Shown one piece after another: positions 24,049 to 32,615 of a DNA stretch of 44,568 bases. The notes under the pieces are model-generated. The model did no database searches and was not told where the DNA came from. It worked only from the letters and a program-made list of their open reading frames with translations. Location: NCBI GenBank assembly GCA_964586835.1, contig CAZPIC010000018.1, forward strand, positions 1 to 44,568, in the 5' to 3' direction. The stretch is from CAZLYF01 sp964586835 (GTDB lineage: Bacteria; Bacillota; Clostridia; Christensenellales; Aristaeellaceae). Each line of letters begins with the position of its first letter. Position 1 is the stretch's first letter. The position numbers and the translations under genes were made by a program.

Positions 24049-24064
24049 GCGGTCAGTGCGCTGG

Positions 24065-25069
24065 TCAGTAGACGTCTTCCCAGTCAGCGATGTTTTCGGG
24101 TGTGAAGCGGAAAGGATCCCCCACGATGGTGAAGGAGCCTTCATCCGTGGCCTCGGAGAGCGTCTTCTCGCCGAGGCGTCCGGCTGCGAAGCTGTCTCCC
24201 ACCGCGCCGGTGATCTCGCCTTTGGCAACAGCCACAGAGGCGTACGCCGCGCAGTAGCCCAGGTCAATGGGGTTCCACAGGTACATGCCCTCGCACACAC
24301 GCGCCTTGAGGTAGGGTGCCATCTCAGAAGGCAGGCCGAGGCCTGTAAGCTTGATCTTTCCCGTCATTCCGCTGTCCTGAATGGTGTTAGCAGCGGCGGC
24401 AACGCCCACCGTGGTGGGAGAGATGACGCCCTTTAAGTCGGGATAGGAGTTGATCAGGCCCTGCATCTCCTGGATGGATTTGTCGGTCAGGTCGTCTCCG
24501 TAGACGACGGTTACCAGTTCCATCTTAGCATACTGATCCTTCTTGAGCTCTTCCTTCATGAAGGCGATCCAGGTGTTCTGGTTGTCCATCGTGGCGCCCG
24601 CGGAAAGGATCGCGATCTGGCCTTCATAGCCGATCTGCTCGGCGATCTCCTCCACCTGCACGCGGCCGATGTTCTCCGCGACAGAGGGGTCGATATTCAG
24701 GTTGCGCCCTTCGGGATCGACCTTGGAATCCCAGGAAACGACCTTGATGCCCTTCTCCATCGCCGACTGCAGGACAGGGACAACGCCTGCTGCGTCGTTG
24801 GCAGAGATGGCGATCACGTCCACTTCCTGCTGGATAAAGCCTTCGATGATCTGGATCTGTCCTTCGTTGGAAGAATCGGCAGGTCCGTTGTGGATGAATT
24901 CAAAGCCCAGTTCCTTCTGTGCCTCTTCAAAGCCCTTGACGGCAGCTTCGAAGAAGGGGTTGCCTGTCTGCTTGTAGACGACGCCAATGGTGATGGGATC
25001 CTCTGCCAGCGACGGTACTAACAGCACCGCCAGCGACAGAGCCAGCATCAGGGACAGGATCTTACGCAT
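24065..25069 (-). CDS. Sugar ABC transporter substrate-binding protein (RhaS/LsrB-like)
   Basis: This 334-residue secreted protein has a signal peptide (MRKILSLMLALSLAVLLVPSLAEDP, no lipobox cysteine seen) followed by a type I periplasmic-binding fold: ITIGVVYKQTGNPFFEAAVKGFEEA. The patterns DVIAISANDAAGVVPVLQSA and VVSWDSKV are typical of the rhamnose/autoinducer-2 subgroup (RhaS, LsrB) of the ribose-binding family. It probably stays at the cell surface by another means or uses an uncleaved signal as anchor. ATG 25069 follows GGAGGTC; the longer frame to 25213 lies inside the permease gene. It is the last gene of its operon. The ligand cannot be predicted. Confidence 0.9.
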   Translation of the reverse strand: MRKILSLMLALSLAVLLVPSLAEDPITIGVVYKQTGNPFFEAAVKGFEEAQKELGFEFIHNGPADSSNEGQIQIIEGFIQQEVDVIAISANDAAGVVPVLQSAMEKGIKVVSWDSKVDPEGRNLNIDPSVAENIGRVQVEEIAEQIGYEGQIAILSAGATMDNQNTWIAFMKEELKKDQYAKMELVTVVYGDDLTDKSIQEMQGLINSYPDLKGVISPTTVGVAAAANTIQDSGMTGKIKLTGLGLPSEMAPYLKARVCEGMYLWNPIDLGYCAAYASVAVAKGEITGAVGDSFAAGRLGEKTLSEATDEGSFTIVGDPFRFTPENIADWEDVY

Positions 25070-25088
25070 GGTCAGACCTCCTTTTCTT

Positions 25089-26123
25089 TTACAGGGAAGC
25101 ATCCCTGTCGGGTACAGTTGTGACGTCCAGGCGCTGTCGGAGCAGCGTCCTGCGGCGCCTGAACCCGGAAGCGATGTTGGGCAGGAGCACCACGGCGATG
25201 AGCAGAAGCCCAATCGCCAGGTTGAGGATGAAAGCGTCGTTGTAGATCAGCATCAGCCCGTTTTTCAGGCTGGTCATCAGAAGCAGGGCCAGGAGCACGC
25301 CCACCACGCTGCCCCTTCCCCCGGAGGTGGAAGCCCCGCCCAGGACAGCGATGGCGATGGCCTGCATCTCAAAGCCTGAAGCGATCGTGTACTTGACCGA
25401 CCCTGTCCTGGCACAGAGGAACACGCCCCCCACCGCGGCGAGGAGACCGTTCAGGGTGAATACGGTCATCTTCACACGATCCGTCCTGACCCCCGAGTAC
25501 CTGCTGGCTTTGAGGTTCGTACCGGTGGCGTAAAGCCGCCTGCCCGCGGTGCTGTGCTGAAGCACTACGTGAAACAGTGGCAGGATACCCAGGATGAACA
25601 GGAGCATCATGGGGACCTGCAGGCCGAGGATGGAGACGGAGCTGTAACCCAGGCCTTTGGAGAACCAGGATGGGAATCCCCCCGCAGCCTGGTCTTTCAG
25701 GATGATGTAGGCAATGCCGGAGTAGAGGGTCTTGGTGGCGAGTGTGATGATCATGGGAAACAGTTCAGTGAACCGTGTTACCAAAAACCCGTTGGCCGCC
25801 CCGCACAGGACACCGGTCAATAGCATGGCGCCAAGCGCCAGAGGAAAAGGCGCTCCATCTCCAGCGCCGTACAGCACCGACATGACCGTGCTGGACAGCG
25901 CTGCCGTAGAAGCGACGGAGATGTCGATATCCCCAAGGATCAGCACGAGGAGCATACCAAGGGACATGAATCCCACGTCCACCATGTAGACGCGCGTCTG
26001 GTTCAGCAGCTTTTCCACGGTGTAGATGCCGGGAAGGAGGCGTGAAAAGACCGCATACACAAGGATGATCAAAATGGCCAGCAGCCACTCCCACCGCCTG
26101 AGCCAGGATGGCAGTCTTTTCAT
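25089..26123 (-). CDS. Sugar ABC transporter permease (RbsC family), second
   Basis: This 344-residue membrane protein has about nine or ten segments. It shows the family core LGMLLVLILGDIDISVASTAALSS, RRLYATGTNLKASRYSGV, the EAA-like coupling region, and AVLGGASTSGGRGSVVGVLLAL. It starts at ATG 26123, with AAGGAGG upstream and overlapping the stop of the first permease. Two different permeases per transporter, rather than a homodimer, is typical of RhaPQ and LsrCD systems, supporting the RhaS/LsrB-like label of the binding protein. Confidence 0.92.
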   Translation of the reverse strand: MKRLPSWLRRWEWLLAILIILVYAVFSRLLPGIYTVEKLLNQTRVYMVDVGFMSLGMLLVLILGDIDISVASTAALSSTVMSVLYGAGDGAPFPLALGAMLLTGVLCGAANGFLVTRFTELFPMIITLATKTLYSGIAYIILKDQAAGGFPSWFSKGLGYSSVSILGLQVPMMLLFILGILPLFHVVLQHSTAGRRLYATGTNLKASRYSGVRTDRVKMTVFTLNGLLAAVGGVFLCARTGSVKYTIASGFEMQAIAIAVLGGASTSGGRGSVVGVLLALLLMTSLKNGLMLIYNDAFILNLAIGLLLIAVVLLPNIASGFRRRRTLLRQRLDVTTVPDRDASL

Positions 26124-27166
26124 CAGATGCGCCTCCTTCGCAGGTTCTGCCTGTCCATCACCCGCTGGATCAGCACATTGGATATGACTGCCGCCAGAAT
26201 CACCGTCCCCTGAATGGCTTTCTTCCAAAATTCGGAATTCCCCGTCAGGCGGAGCATCGTCAGCCCGTTGTTGATGACCCCGATGGTCATGGCACCCAGG
26301 AGCACACCAAAGATCTTTCCAGAGCCGCCGGTCACAGAAACCCCACCGATGACACAAGCGGCGATGACGTATAGTTCATACCCGCTGGCCATGTCCTGGG
26401 TGGCCTTGGTGTCCCGTGAGGCAACCATCATGCCCGCCAGCCCGGCCAGGACTCCCATGATCACGTGCGCCAGGACGACACGACGCCTAACGGGGATCCC
26501 CTGCATCTCGGCTGCTTCTGCGTTGGAGCCCGTCGCATAGAGGCTGCGCCCCGTCCGAAAATAGGTGATGAACAGGAACATCAATAGATACGTCACCGCC
26601 ATGATCCACACCTTCGTGTTGACGCCCAGGACGGTATCCCGCGTGAAGCGCAGGAAGGCCTCGCTCATGTCCTTGCGGTACACTGCGCTCCCCCCGCTGA
26701 CGATGTGGCTGAGGCCATAGACGATATACTGCATCCCCAGCGTTGTGACAATGGGGAGAACCCTCCCGTAGGCGATGACAGCTCCGTTGACAAATCCGAG
26801 CACCCCGCCGATGCCCATGCTGATGAGCAACAGCAGCACCAGCGGGAGACCGGCAGGGTCGGGACTCCCGGCGGTACGCAGGAGGGACGCCCTCATGGCT
26901 GTCCCCGCAATCATGGTAGACAGCGCCATGATCGCTGAGATCGATATGTCTATGGAACCGACCAGCAGCACACAGAGCATGCCCGCCGCCAACACCGATA
27001 AGATTGCCGTATCCTCCAGGATGAACAACAGGTTGCCAGGGGCGGCAAACGCGGGATTGCGCAGGCTGATCAGCACCACCAGAAGCACAAGGATGACACT
27101 CAGGCCAATCTCCCGGTATTTAATCAGCAACGCGTAGGGGGCTGCCTTGCCAGATTCTTTCAGCAC
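26123..27166 (-). CDS. Sugar ABC transporter permease (RbsC family), first
   Basis: The 347-residue membrane protein has AAGMLCVLLVGSIDISISAIMALS, RSLYATGSNAEAAEMQGIPVRR and CVIGGVSVTGGSGKIFGVLLGA, the same three signatures as the other permease but with low overall identity. The start is GTG 27166 with GAGGAG upstream; an ATG two bases away is out of frame. It forms a heterodimeric channel with the permease at 25089-26123. Confidence 0.92.
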   Translation of the reverse strand: MLKESGKAAPYALLIKYREIGLSVILVLLVVLISLRNPAFAAPGNLLFILEDTAILSVLAAGMLCVLLVGSIDISISAIMALSTMIAGTAMRASLLRTAGSPDPAGLPLVLLLLISMGIGGVLGFVNGAVIAYGRVLPIVTTLGMQYIVYGLSHIVSGGSAVYRKDMSEAFLRFTRDTVLGVNTKVWIMAVTYLLMFLFITYFRTGRSLYATGSNAEAAEMQGIPVRRRVVLAHVIMGVLAGLAGMMVASRDTKATQDMASGYELYVIAACVIGGVSVTGGSGKIFGVLLGAMTIGVINNGLTMLRLTGNSEFWKKAIQGTVILAAVISNVLIQRVMDRQNLRRRRI

Positions 27167-27211
27167 ATCGCTTCTCCTCTCGCCGGGAGACCGAACTCTC
27201 CGGCCAGGGCT

Positions 27212-28723
27212 TTAGGAGACATGCCGCTTTTCCTGGGGCATGGCCGCTGTCAGTACAGATTCCTGAGTTGCTTTGTCCCTTGGAATCTCAGCCGATACCC
27301 TCCCCTCGCGCATGACGAGGATCCTGTCCGACATGTTGATAACCTCAGGAAGCTCGGAAGAGACCATCAGAATGCCAAAGCCTTCGGCTGCAAGGTCGCA
27401 GAGGATCTGGTAGATCTGCGCCTTGCTGCCCACGTCCACGCCCTTGGTAGGCTCGTCCAGGATGAGGATCCTGCTGCGTCCGGACAGGAGCTTAGCAATG
27501 ACCACCTTCTGCTGATTGCCGCCAGAGAGTGAGCGGGCCAGGTCTTTCACGGAGAGAGCCTTGATCGCGAGCTGTCGCGAGAGCCGGTCTGCTTCCCGCG
27601 CCTCATCTTTTTCGCTCAGCAGGCGCGTGCGCTTCCTGAAACGACGGAGCGAGGGAAGGGTGATGTTACGGCTGATGGACCAGGGCAGCAGCAGCCCCTG
27701 CTTTTGCCGGTCCTCGGGTAAAAGACCCATGCCCCATGCAAGCGAGGCGCCGGGGTCCCGTATCCTGCCCTCCTCGCCCCGGATGAAGACCTTCCCTGCG
27801 CTTGGCCTGGTCACGCCGCACAGGGCTTCTATGACTTCCGTCCGGCCGGCACCCACAAGGCCCGTCAGGCCAAGGATCTCTCCCGCGTGGAGAGAAAAAC
27901 TAATATCGGCGAAGTACCCCGTGCGGGAGAGGCCCTCCACCCGCAGGACTTCCTCCCTGACAGGGGCCTCCTTGTGCGGAAAATACTGGTCGATGCTCCG
28001 CCCCACCATATGCCTGACCAGGGCCTCGGGCGTGACCTCGTCCACGTTCCAGGTGCCGATGTATCTTGCGTCTCTGAAGACCGTGACCCGGTCCGCAAGC
28101 CTGAAGGTGTCCTCGAAGCGATGGGAGATCAGGATGACGGAGGTCCCCTGCTTTTTCAATTCCAGCACGATGCGGTAGAGGTCCTCGCTCTCGCGCCTGG
28201 AAAGCGCGGCAGTCGGTTCGTCCATGATGAGGACCCGTGCCTGACGGGAGAGGGCTTTGGCGATCTCCACCAGCTGCTGCTGGGCCACGGACAGCACACC
28301 CATGCGTTCGGTAGGGCTCAGATCAGAGCCCAGGGAGCGCAGGAGGTCGCGGGCCTGCGCATTGGTCTTTTTCCAGTCGATCAGCTTAGATGGGCCAGCC
28401 AGCCGTTCGTTGCCCATGAAGATGTTTTCAGCCACTGTCAGGTGGGGGTAGGAGGCCAGGTGCTGGTAGATGGCGGCGATCCCAAGCGAAATCGCTATAT
28501 TGGGATTGCTCATGGCCACCGGCTTACCGTCGATGAGAATCTCACCGCCATCAGGCTGATGAACACCCGTGAGTACCTTGATGAGGGTGGATTTCCCGGC
28601 ACCGTTTTCTCCAACCAGGGCGTGGATCTCCCCCGCGCGCAGCTCAAAGCGCACGCCATCCAGCGCTTTAACGCCAGGAAAGATCTTCGTGACGTTTCTG
28701 ATGGAGAGAATGGTCTCGCTCAC
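27212..28723 (-). CDS. Sugar ABC transporter ATP-binding protein (two NBDs, RbsA/LsrA family)
   Basis: This 503-residue protein has two nucleotide-binding domains. The first has Walker A GENGAGKST (38-46), a degenerate signature LSVAQQQ, and Walker B VLIMDEPTAALS. The second has a degenerate Walker A (LVGAGRTEV), an intact LSGGNQQKV signature and LILDEPTKGVD. This asymmetry is normal for the monosaccharide (CUT2) family. The start is GTG 28723, with AGAGG upstream. It is the first gene of a four-gene operon behind the promoter at 28834-28862. No enzyme gene accompanies the transporter. Confidence 0.94.
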   Translation of the reverse strand: MSETILSIRNVTKIFPGVKALDGVRFELRAGEIHALVGENGAGKSTLIKVLTGVHQPDGGEILIDGKPVAMSNPNIAISLGIAAIYQHLASYPHLTVAENIFMGNERLAGPSKLIDWKKTNAQARDLLRSLGSDLSPTERMGVLSVAQQQLVEIAKALSRQARVLIMDEPTAALSRRESEDLYRIVLELKKQGTSVILISHRFEDTFRLADRVTVFRDARYIGTWNVDEVTPEALVRHMVGRSIDQYFPHKEAPVREEVLRVEGLSRTGYFADISFSLHAGEILGLTGLVGAGRTEVIEALCGVTRPSAGKVFIRGEEGRIRDPGASLAWGMGLLPEDRQKQGLLLPWSISRNITLPSLRRFRKRTRLLSEKDEAREADRLSRQLAIKALSVKDLARSLSGGNQQKVVIAKLLSGRSRILILDEPTKGVDVGSKAQIYQILCDLAAEGFGILMVSSELPEVINMSDRILVMREGRVSAEIPRDKATQESVLTAAMPQEKRHVS

Positions 28724-28833
28724 CCTGAAACCTCTTCTCCGTGTCGATTGGCTTTACTTCTCGCAGGCAAAGCCGCCGGGACGATCCGTCTTCCATTGTA
28801 GATAGCGTGGCTCATGCGCCAGATTCTGTTTTC

Positions 28834-28862
28834 ATTATACGGAAGGAAACGCTGCGGTGCAA
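28834..28862 (-). promoter_or_regulatory. Promoter of the first sugar ABC operon
   Basis: TTGCAC (28857-28862) and TATAAT (28834-28839) on the minus strand are 17 bp apart, giving a leader of about 105 bases before the ATPase gene. The weaker -35 box, compared with the perfect one at 44134, fits a promoter that may need an activator. Confidence 0.85.
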
Positions 28863-28867
28863 GTCGA

Positions 28868-28882
28868 CGGCGTACCTTACAT
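28868..28882 (-). promoter_or_regulatory. 15-bp element shared by both sugar ABC promoters (copy 1)
   Basis: ATGTAAGGTACGCCG on the minus strand ends 5 bp before the -35 box. The identical 15 bases occur at 44145-44159, also 5 bp before the -35 box of the other sugar-type ABC operon. The flanks differ on both sides. It contains the short inverted repeat GTA-AGG-TAC. I infer a binding site of a common regulator. Confidence 0.65.
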
Positions 28883-29641
28883 GCGCGGAGGACGGAACGC
28901 ACTGGATCAAAGCTGTTCGCCCCCAGCATGAAATCCGTCTGCCGCATGGATCGGCGTCCCCGCTCCATACCTGTAAACTCAGCCTGCATGGCAGACAGCC
29001 TTTCTTGCCCTCAGCAGGGTGTCCCGGTTGCAGAGGCCCCTGCCCTACACCGCGAAAACCTCATCACCGGAAAAGGCCACACAAGATCACAATCCCGTTG
29101 TCTGTTTTGGCGGATCCAGGCGGGCTGCCTGGCAGGCTTTCATGACGCCTACCCCGTGTACACCCATACTCTTTCCTGCGCGCAGATCCCGTTATTTTGT
29201 TTTTTATCCCAGGAACAAGTCACCCCTTTACATCCATCCCAGGATCTATGGTTGCAGTGTTCTCTGGTTCTGTTTCAGCAACGGTCCGTCGAAGCAGGCT
29301 GTTGAGTACCGCGTGGCGGGCGCCACTTAAGCCTTCGGGCTTATCCCTCTATCGAGGCGCCTATCACAACCATATTCGCGCTCAAACCATATGAGGCACC
29401 GGGACTGCTTCCGCGCTCAGCGTGACAAAAGCCTGTGGTGCGTCTGTTTGTCCCCTTTCCAGGACAAGTAACGCTTGGCATGAAGCGTCCTTTATGCTTT
29501 TTGGAACCAACACAGGTTACGTGCCACAGGCACTCCAACACAAAACAGCCTCTGCCTGCAGTAGGCGTGGCGTCGTCCTGCAAGCCTTTGCCCCGCCGGG
29601 GCGTGGAGCCTCAGGGCCCTGCCCCTATCGGCAAAGGCCCT
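28883..29641. other. Gene-free region of about 760 bp
   Basis: No frame on either strand resembles a known protein, and none has a convincing ribosome binding site. The only structure I see is the TAAGCC-TTCG-GGCTTA tetraloop hairpin at 29328-29343 and a GCCCCGCCGGGGC palindrome near 29592, neither followed by a T-run. Composition is less GC-rich around 29190-29230 and 29380-29530 than in the genes. It may be decayed DNA or the unmapped regulatory region. Confidence 0.6.
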
Positions 29642-30814
29642 TCACCGGCTCTCCATATGGTCCAGGAGATTTCCATAGCGGTCATAGAGCATCGCGGTAT
29701 CTCCACCCTTTTTGCTCCACACGTTTTTTACAGGCCAGATATAGTCCCCTTTGAGCCCCTTGCTGGCAACGGTGACCGACTGCCCGACCCCCAGAACGCT
29801 TCCCTCTGGAAAGATAAAGACCTCCGAACCCTTTGTCGAATAAAGAAAACAGCCGGAGAGCTCCGCCTCGGGCCCCTCGTTTTGAAGGGTAACGGTCTGG
29901 CTACCAAGGTCAGCTGATGAAATCGACACCTGAAGCTCCCTCCCCGGACGCTCCAGCGTCCCTACAGAAAGGGTCTCTCCATCGGTGGACACGAGGATCC
30001 CCAGGTCATCATCCTGCGTTACAAGGATGCGGGATCCAGACAGGCTATCAATCACCCGTGGATTTGCAGAATTCGTATCCACCGAGGTATCCGTGGATAT
30101 CACCGACAACGCTGGGGACACTGCATGGGCGAAGGCCATGCCGGTGGCGTCCGGGTTCCCGTGATTGCCAACCTTGAGCACGTCTGCTTTGAGGTCTACG
30201 CCGCTTTTTAGAAGAGTCTCTTCCTCAGCAAACTGCATGTCTCCCGTGAAGAGAAAAACCGTCTTCCCCGCCGTAAGCCTTAACACCAGGGAGTTGTCAT
30301 TTTCATCGACCGCATTAAAAACGATGGGGGCAATGACCTCCAGAAAGACCTCCTCCGAAAGGCGCATTTCATGTCCCGCATAAAGATCGTACAGAGGAAG
30401 GGACAAGCGTTGTGCCGCCTCCTCTATCCGCCCTTCCCCGTCGTCCATGGCACGAGGAAGCCCCGCGCCAAAAAGGGCCCCGATCGGCACAGCAAGAGCC
30501 ACTGCATCGATGCCACCCACATGGTCCCCATGCCCGTGGGTCAGGAACACGCCATCCAGCCGGTCCACGGACAGCGCCCGCAGCGCTGCGATCAGTTGAG
30601 GCGCTGAGTTTTTGTGTCCCACGTCTACCATCCAGGCCTGGCCGTCCACCATTAACAGCGCAGCATCAGCCTTGCCAACATTGATAAAACACACGCTCAC
30701 CAGGGGCTCCCTTTTCATCAAGCCTTCATTGGCAGCAAAGGCTGTCACGACAAAGGACAAAAGCAGCGTCACTGATACTAAGAAAGCCAGCGCCGTCTGA
30801 AAAATCGACCGCAT
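29642..30814 (-). CDS. Secreted ComEC-like metallo-beta-lactamase fold protein with lamin-tail domain
   Basis: The 390-residue protein starts with a signal peptide (residues about 1-28). Its metallo-hydrolase domain resembles the C-terminal domain of ComEC: SVCFINVGKADAALL, WMVDVGH, then THGHGDHVGG (His93, His95, Asp97, His98) and FTGDMQF. The motif that reads VGHHGS in ComEC is VGNHGN here, so one metal-ligand histidine may be lost. Residues about 295-390 look like a lamin-tail domain (VTLQNEGPEAELSGCFLYS, VGQSVTV, DTAMLYDRYGNLLD), often found on extracellular nucleases. A role in breaking down extracellular DNA or another phosphodiester is inference. It follows the osmoprotectant operon with a 108-bp gap and has its own GGAGAAGGAG site. 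Confidence 0.82.
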   Translation of the reverse strand: MRSIFQTALAFLVSVTLLLSFVVTAFAANEGLMKREPLVSVCFINVGKADAALLMVDGQAWMVDVGHKNSAPQLIAALRALSVDRLDGVFLTHGHGDHVGGIDAVALAVPIGALFGAGLPRAMDDGEGRIEEAAQRLSLPLYDLYAGHEMRLSEEVFLEVIAPIVFNAVDENDNSLVLRLTAGKTVFLFTGDMQFAEEETLLKSGVDLKADVLKVGNHGNPDATGMAFAHAVSPALSVISTDTSVDTNSANPRVIDSLSGSRILVTQDDDLGILVSTDGETLSVGTLERPGRELQVSISSADLGSQTVTLQNEGPEAELSGCFLYSTKGSEVFIFPEGSVLGVGQSVTVASKGLKGDYIWPVKNVWSKKGGDTAMLYDRYGNLLDHMESR

Positions 30815-30922
30815 CTCCTTCTCCCTTCTCCTCCGGCTGCTTCAGTAGCCGAGGCTTGCGCTGCAAAGCCATATCACAGCAAGTTCGCTTCCGCGCCCAT
30901 CCAAAAAGCCCTTTTAGTCCTG

Positions 30923-31675
30923 TCAAGCGCAGGCTTGTACGCGCCGCTGATGAAACCATCGCTCCTCCATCACAGTAAAAAGGCTGTCCACCAGGAGAGC
31001 CATCAGCGACACGGGCAAAGCTCCCTTGAGAATCATGGTCGTGTCCATGCTTCGAAATCCGTTGACAATCAGTACGCCCAGGCCGCCTGTTCCCACCACA
31101 GCGCCAATCGTAGCTGCTGAGATGTTGATGATGACAGAGGTTCGGATCCCCGCAAAGATAGCGGGCAGCGCCAGCGGCCACTCCACCCGCACCAGACGCT
31201 GTGCTCCCGTCATCCCCAAGCCCGAAGCTGCTAACAGGGCTTCAGCAGGCACGGCATCCAGCCCTTCCACGGTATTACGCAGGATGGGCAGCAGCCCGTA
31301 AAACACCAGTGCCAGCACTGCGGGTTTTTGTCCATAGCCCAGCACCGGGACCGATAGCGCCAGAACCACCGTGGATGGGATCGTTTCCAGGAAGGTCGCA
31401 CCCTTGATAAGCGGATCCCGAAATTCGCGCAGGGCTGGGACACGCACCAGAAGGCCAAGCCCAAGGCCCAAGGCCATCGAAAGGGCTGTAGAGACTGCCA
31501 CGAGCGTCAGATGCTCCAGCGCATAGTGGGGCAAAGTGGCGCGTGAACGCAGCACCCTTCCGCTTCCAAATAAAGAAGTGAGAGGGCCCTCCACTCTATC
31601 GAAGTGGAACACTGCCAGGTAAAGCAGCAGCAACCACACCAGCGTAGTTGCCCAAGCCTTAGTCCCTCCGCGCAT
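30923..31675 (-). CDS. Osmoprotectant-type ABC transporter permease (YehW/OpuCB-like)
   Basis: This 250-residue membrane protein has about six segments. The family core is EHLTLVAVSTALSMALGLGLG, FLETIPSTVVLALSVPVLGYGQKPA, and the coupling region AASGLGMTGAQRLVRVEWPLALPAIFAGIR, ending in GAVVGTGGLGVLI. It belongs to the quaternary-ammonium (OTCN) permeases. It overlaps the ATPase gene by 17 bases. It is the short permease partner of the long one at 32612-33754, the YehW/YehY arrangement. Confidence 0.9.
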   Translation of the reverse strand: MRGGTKAWATTLVWLLLLYLAVFHFDRVEGPLTSLFGSGRVLRSRATLPHYALEHLTLVAVSTALSMALGLGLGLLVRVPALREFRDPLIKGATFLETIPSTVVLALSVPVLGYGQKPAVLALVFYGLLPILRNTVEGLDAVPAEALLAASGLGMTGAQRLVRVEWPLALPAIFAGIRTSVIINISAATIGAVVGTGGLGVLIVNGFRSMDTTMILKGALPVSLMALLVDSLFTVMEERWFHQRRVQACA

Positions 31676-32615
31676 CCGTCGGAGCCCCCTTCAAAAAGGC
31701 GATCAGGCTGTCAAAGCTCAGGCTTCCAGCAGCCCTCTCCCTATCCGTGACGGTGACAAGAGGACAGCCATGAACCAGCATGAAAGCCAGTGCTTCCGAC
31801 AACGGGGCCGAGGCAGGCACTGCGCAGGCAGCCTCTGTAGGCACCGCTCCCGGCTGGAAGGCCTCTTTCGTCCTGTAGCGGGACAGAAGTTTCAGGGCTG
31901 TCTCGCTGCCGAAGAAGGCGCGGCTAAAAGCGTCACCTCCTCCCAGTACCATGTCCCGGGGCGTACCGGAACGCACCATGCGTCCCTCGCGCATCAGCAG
32001 GATGCGATCTGCCAGCATCAGCGCTTCAGATACATCGTGCGTCACGAAGAGAACGGTTTTCTTCAGGCTCCGCTGGATCTCCGCGAAGGAACGCTGCAGG
32101 CGCTCGCGGTTTAGGGGGTCCACAGATCCGAAAGGCTCGTCCATCAGCAATATGGGCGGGTCGGCAGCCAATGCCCGGGCCACGCCTACCCGCTGAGCCT
32201 CGCCGCCGGATAGCTCATGAGGCCGCTTTGCAGCGATGCTCCCTGGCAACCCCATCAAATCCAGCAAAAAATCGACTCTCCGATCCGTCTTCTGCCGCGG
32301 CCACTTAAGCAATTCGGGCACTACACTGACATTACGTCGCACGGTATAATGCGGAAACAGGCCCACGTTTTGCACCACATAGCCGATGCCCCGCCTCAAA
32401 AGCTCAGGCGGCGTCTGCCGGATGCTTTTCCCGTTTACAAAGATATCGCCGGCTGTGGGCGACACCAGGGCATTGATCATCTTCAGCAGGGTAGACTTGC
32501 CGCAACCTGAGGGCCCCAGCAGCACACAACACTCTCCCTCGCGCACGTGGATGTTCACATCGCGCACAGCGGGGAGGCTTCCATAGTCCTTTTCAAGGTC
32601 TTGCGTCCGGATCAT
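31659..32615 (-). CDS. Osmoprotectant-type ABC transporter ATP-binding protein (YehX/OpuCA-like)
   Basis: The 318-residue protein has Walker A GPSGCGKST (34-42), Q-loop VVQNVGLFPHYTVRRNV, signature LSGGEAQRV and Walker B ILLMDEPFGSVDP. The D-loop and H-loop (FVTHDVSEAL) are intact. The last 70 residues (AVPASAPLSEALAFMLVHG, then LVTVTDRERAAGSLSF) form one CBS-like module, the usual ionic-strength or nucleotide sensor of OpuA/OpuC ATPases, here single rather than paired. I start at ATG 32615 with GGGAGG upstream; the frame is open far upstream but that part is antisense-like noise inside the permease gene. It overlaps both neighbours. Confidence 0.93.
   Translation of the reverse strand: MIRTQDLEKDYGSLPAVRDVNIHVREGECCVLLGPSGCGKSTLLKMINALVSPTAGDIFVNGKSIRQTPPELLRRGIGYVVQNVGLFPHYTVRRNVSVVPELLKWPRQKTDRRVDFLLDLMGLPGSIAAKRPHELSGGEAQRVGVARALAADPPILLMDEPFGSVDPLNRERLQRSFAEIQRSLKKTVLFVTHDVSEALMLADRILLMREGRMVRSGTPRDMVLGGGDAFSRAFFGSETALKLLSRYRTKEAFQPGAVPTEAACAVPASAPLSEALAFMLVHGCPLVTVTDRERAAGSLSFDSLIAFLKGAPTDARRD

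Noticed and set aside
29328..29343. TTCG tetraloop hairpin as a terminator
   Set aside because: It is stable but has no T-run on either strand and no gene ends next to it.
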